Assembly (NCBI RefSeq): GCF_002443155.1
Contig: NZ_CP023667.1
Span: 3,906,001 to 3,970,000, forward strand
From: Alcaligenes faecalis
GTDB lineage: Bacteria; Pseudomonadota; Gammaproteobacteria; Burkholderiales; Burkholderiaceae_B
DNA length: 64,000 nucleotides
Direction: 5' to 3'
Under the pieces are notes generated by a model. The model was not told where the DNA came from and did no database searches. It saw nothing but the letters and a program-made list of their open reading frames with translations. Below are positions 63,332 to 64,000 of the stretch, piece by piece. Made by a program: the position numbers and the translations under genes. Positions within the stretch are counted from its first letter, which is position 1, and each line of letters starts with the position of its first letter.

Positions 63332-64000
63332 ATGAATCCTAACGAACAAAAATTGAATTATCCCTGGGCAGATACCCTGCCCCCTGCAGGCGGCAGCCTG
63401 GAAGTCGCGCCGGGGTTGCGTTGGCTGCGTATGCCTTTGCCCTTTGCGCTGGATCACATCAATCTGTGGCTATTGCGCGACCAAATCGATGGCCGCGAGG
63501 GCTGGACGATTGTGGACTGTGGCGTGGCTCGCCCCGAAGTGCGCGAGCTGTGGGAACAGGTTTTTCAGAATGAGCTGCAAGGCTTGCCCGTGCTGCGTGT
63601 GATCGTCACGCATATGCACCCGGATCATGTTGGTTTGGCGGACTGGTTGTGCCAGCGCTGGAATGCGCCGCTGTGGATCAGCATGACGGATTACGCGACC
63701 GCCAAGCTGTGGTCCGGTACGGGTGGACGCCAGACTGGTGCGGAAGCCGGTGGCCCGAATGGTGTGGCGGCAGAAGCGCATTTTGTCCGTCATGGCCTGC
63801 AGGATGAGAAAGCCCGTGAGCAGATTCGCAGCCGCGGCGATTACTACCCATCCATGGTGCCGTCGGTGCCCGAGCGCTTTGTGCGTTTGATGGATGGTCA
63901 GCGTGTGGTGATTGCCGGTCGCCCCTGGCGCTTGATTGTGGGTTACGGCCATGCCCCCGAGCATATGTCTCTGTACTGTGAAGAACTGAAGGTGCTGATC
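63332..64000 (+). CDS. Metallo-beta-lactamase-fold hydrolase (partial)
   Basis: The first 223 codons are in the window; the gene runs off the right edge. The metal site THMHPDHVGLADWL gives the HxHxDH motif, preceded by GWTIVDCGVARPEVRELWEQ and followed by YGHAPEHMSLYCEE with the next His ligand (as GHAPEH). TTGGAG precedes the ATG at 63332. Members include glyoxalase II-type and other thioester or lactone hydrolases. Substrate unknown. Confidence 0.88.
   Translation, partial: MNPNEQKLNYPWADTLPPAGGSLEVAPGLRWLRMPLPFALDHINLWLLRDQIDGREGWTIVDCGVARPEVRELWEQVFQNELQGLPVLRVIVTHMHPDHVGLADWLCQRWNAPLWISMTDYATAKLWSGTGGRQTGAEAGGPNGVAAEAHFVRHGLQDEKAREQIRSRGDYYPSMVPSVPERFVRLMDGQRVVIAGRPWRLIVGYGHAPEHMSLYCEELKVLI

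Noticed and set aside
1..64000. CRISPR arrays, tRNA and rRNA genes
   Set aside because: No regularly spaced repeat array, tRNA-like T-loop pattern or rRNA sequence was found by eye on either strand.

Overview
The window is about 64 kb of moderately GC-rich, gene-dense chromosome. Protein content (FecI/FecR/TonB receptor set, MetQ-type sulfur importers with SfnB-like flavoproteins, TRAP transporters, the Liu leucine-degradation cluster with aceK, a cupin like the 2,4'-dihydroxyacetophenone dioxygenase described from Alcaligenes, lysine-rich C-terminal tails) points to a betaproteobacterium of the family Alcaligenaceae, most likely an Alcaligenes-like species. This assignment is inference from gene content; no rRNA, tRNA or CRISPR array was found.

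Layout. 1-8400: start of a peptide-type substrate-binding protein, SOS-controlled dinB, a Fur/FecIR-controlled TonB receptor operon ending in a serine hydrolase, and an argD-type aminotransferase. 8500-9120: a RelE/Xre toxin-antitoxin pair. 9400-24210: a sulfur-scavenging region with one MetNI transporter core, four MetQ-like binding proteins, three SfnB-like flavoproteins, an NtaA/DszA-type monooxygenase and an ssuE-ssuD-amidohydrolase operon. It is interrupted at 20337-21530 by a small cassette with a serine recombinase and a HepT/MntA pair whose hepT carries an in-frame stop. 24650-31340: a cupin dioxygenase with an AraC regulator, a thioesterase, a LysR/TauE pair with a shared dyad, and a ModABD molybdate operon behind a ModE-type operator. 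31560-36860: malate synthase G, an AT-rich gap, AMP nucleosidase and a thioesterase. 37080-45870: two TRAP transporters flanking a SET-domain protein and an acetolactate-synthase-type enzyme. 45900-54430: a small membrane protein, a striking non-coding gap, topB, a large DUF2157-type membrane protein, smg and gluQ. 54530-62950: the liu leucine/isovalerate cluster (liuR, liuA, aceK, thiolase, liuB, liuD) with LiuR palindromes. The window ends in a metallo-beta-lactamase-fold gene.

The most unusual signals are non-coding. At 46436-46668 and 46943-47175 lie two elements of exactly 233 nt in opposite orientation. Each is closed by a perfect 32-bp inverted repeat. The outer arms differ completely in sequence between the copies while pairing is kept, and inner stems show compensatory changes. 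At 63006-63277 a separate 272-nt element folds on paper into a three-way junction (33-bp outer stem, 21-bp and 19-bp arms, each with its own apical hairpin). I recognise neither as a described family; they are the best candidates for something new here.

Functionally the region is dominated by nutrient acquisition and carbon funnelling: iron (FecIRA), organosulfur (Met-type importers plus FMN-dependent oxygenases), molybdate, C4-dicarboxylate-type TRAP substrates, and branched-chain acyl-CoA breakdown feeding acetyl-CoA into the glyoxylate bypass (AceK and malate synthase G).
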